From the NCBI RefSeq assembly GCF_007828725.1, contig NZ_VIUW01000003.1, positions 186,001-250,000 of the forward strand: DNA of 64,000 nt, read 5' to 3'. The number at the start of each line of letters is the position of its first letter. Position 1 is the first letter of the stretch. Both the position numbers and the translations under genes were made by a program. This stretch comes from Marihabitans asiaticum (GTDB lineage Bacteria; Actinomycetota; Actinomycetes; Actinomycetales; Dermatophilaceae). Of this stretch, positions 63,959 through 64,000 are shown in pieces. The notes beneath the pieces are model-generated. The model saw only the letters and a program-made list of their open reading frames with translations. It searched no databases and was not told the origin of the DNA.

Positions 63959-64000
63959 AGGCAGTACTCATCGCGTCCGTCGTCTCCCTCGTGGTGGCGC
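63955..64000 (+). CDS. mraY: Start of mraY (phospho-MurNAc-pentapeptide transferase), cut by window end
   Basis: Only 15 codons are visible (KAVLIASVVSLVVA). The GTG overlaps the murF stop. The hydrophobic start and the fixed dcw gene order make mraY the expected gene, but the sequence itself is too short to prove it. Confidence 0.7.
   Translation, partial: MKAVLIASVVSLVVA

Overview
This 64 kb window is chromosomal DNA from a high-GC actinobacterium. GC is above 70% nearly throughout, GTG starts are common, and many 4-nt stop/start overlaps link genes. Several traits are typical of the phylum: class II ribonucleotide reductase NrdJ with NrdR, a LexA gene divergent from a LysM cell-division gene, mycoredoxin, two SAM-IV riboswitches, a PAC2-family gene, a DUF58/MoxR/transglutaminase cluster, and a primary sigma factor with a Lys/Ala-rich N-terminal extension. 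The MurE DNPR motif suggests meso-DAP peptidoglycan. The overall picture fits Micrococcales, perhaps near Intrasporangiaceae, but that placement is an inference from gene content.

Layout. 1-5.9 kb: end of proB, a broken membrane-protein gene, pdxY, proA with a perfect terminator, then nadD-rsfS-phosphatase and tRNA-Ala. 6.1-10.8 kb: YeiH and FetB-like membrane proteins, a YgjV-like protein, an aldehyde dehydrogenase and a YhhN protein. 10.8-18.9 kb: leuS and degV, facing a minus-strand operon of an ABC-ATPase-like protein, a YhgE/Pip-type membrane protein and a TetR regulator, behind a palindromic operator. 19-24.6 kb: comEA-comEC, a LysR regulator divergent from a sirtuin, and a membrane-anchored mycoredoxin. 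24.6-29.9 kb: DNA-damage and nucleotide control (lexA, LexA boxes, LysM gene, NrdR boxes, nrdR, nrdJ). 30-35.9 kb: a lower-GC EcsC gene flanked by a decayed second copy of the sdaA 3' end, then sdaA, a fused acyl-CoA carboxyltransferase and small membrane proteins. 35.9-37.4 kb: SAM-IV riboswitch and metY. 37.5-50.2 kb: a WXG100-like gene pair, hrpA, a PAC2 protein, a minimal family-A DNA polymerase, a second EcsC gene, DUF1232 and DUF4192 proteins, SAM-IV riboswitch and metX, and a universal stress protein. 50.3-64 kb: primary sigma factor, a transglutaminase/DUF58/MoxR operon, and the start of the dcw cluster (mraZ-rsmH-ftsL-ftsI-murE-murF-mraY).

Control signals are unusually readable. At least a dozen genes appear leaderless, with a TANNNT -10 hexamer 6-8 nt before the start codon; in two cases the hexamer contains the stop codon of the upstream gene. 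A 9-mer, CGAAGGGGG and its complement, occurs roughly 40 times, far above chance for this composition. No CRISPR array, insertion sequence, integrase or rRNA was seen. The most unusual local structure is the duplicated and decayed sdaA 3' end bordering the EcsC segment.
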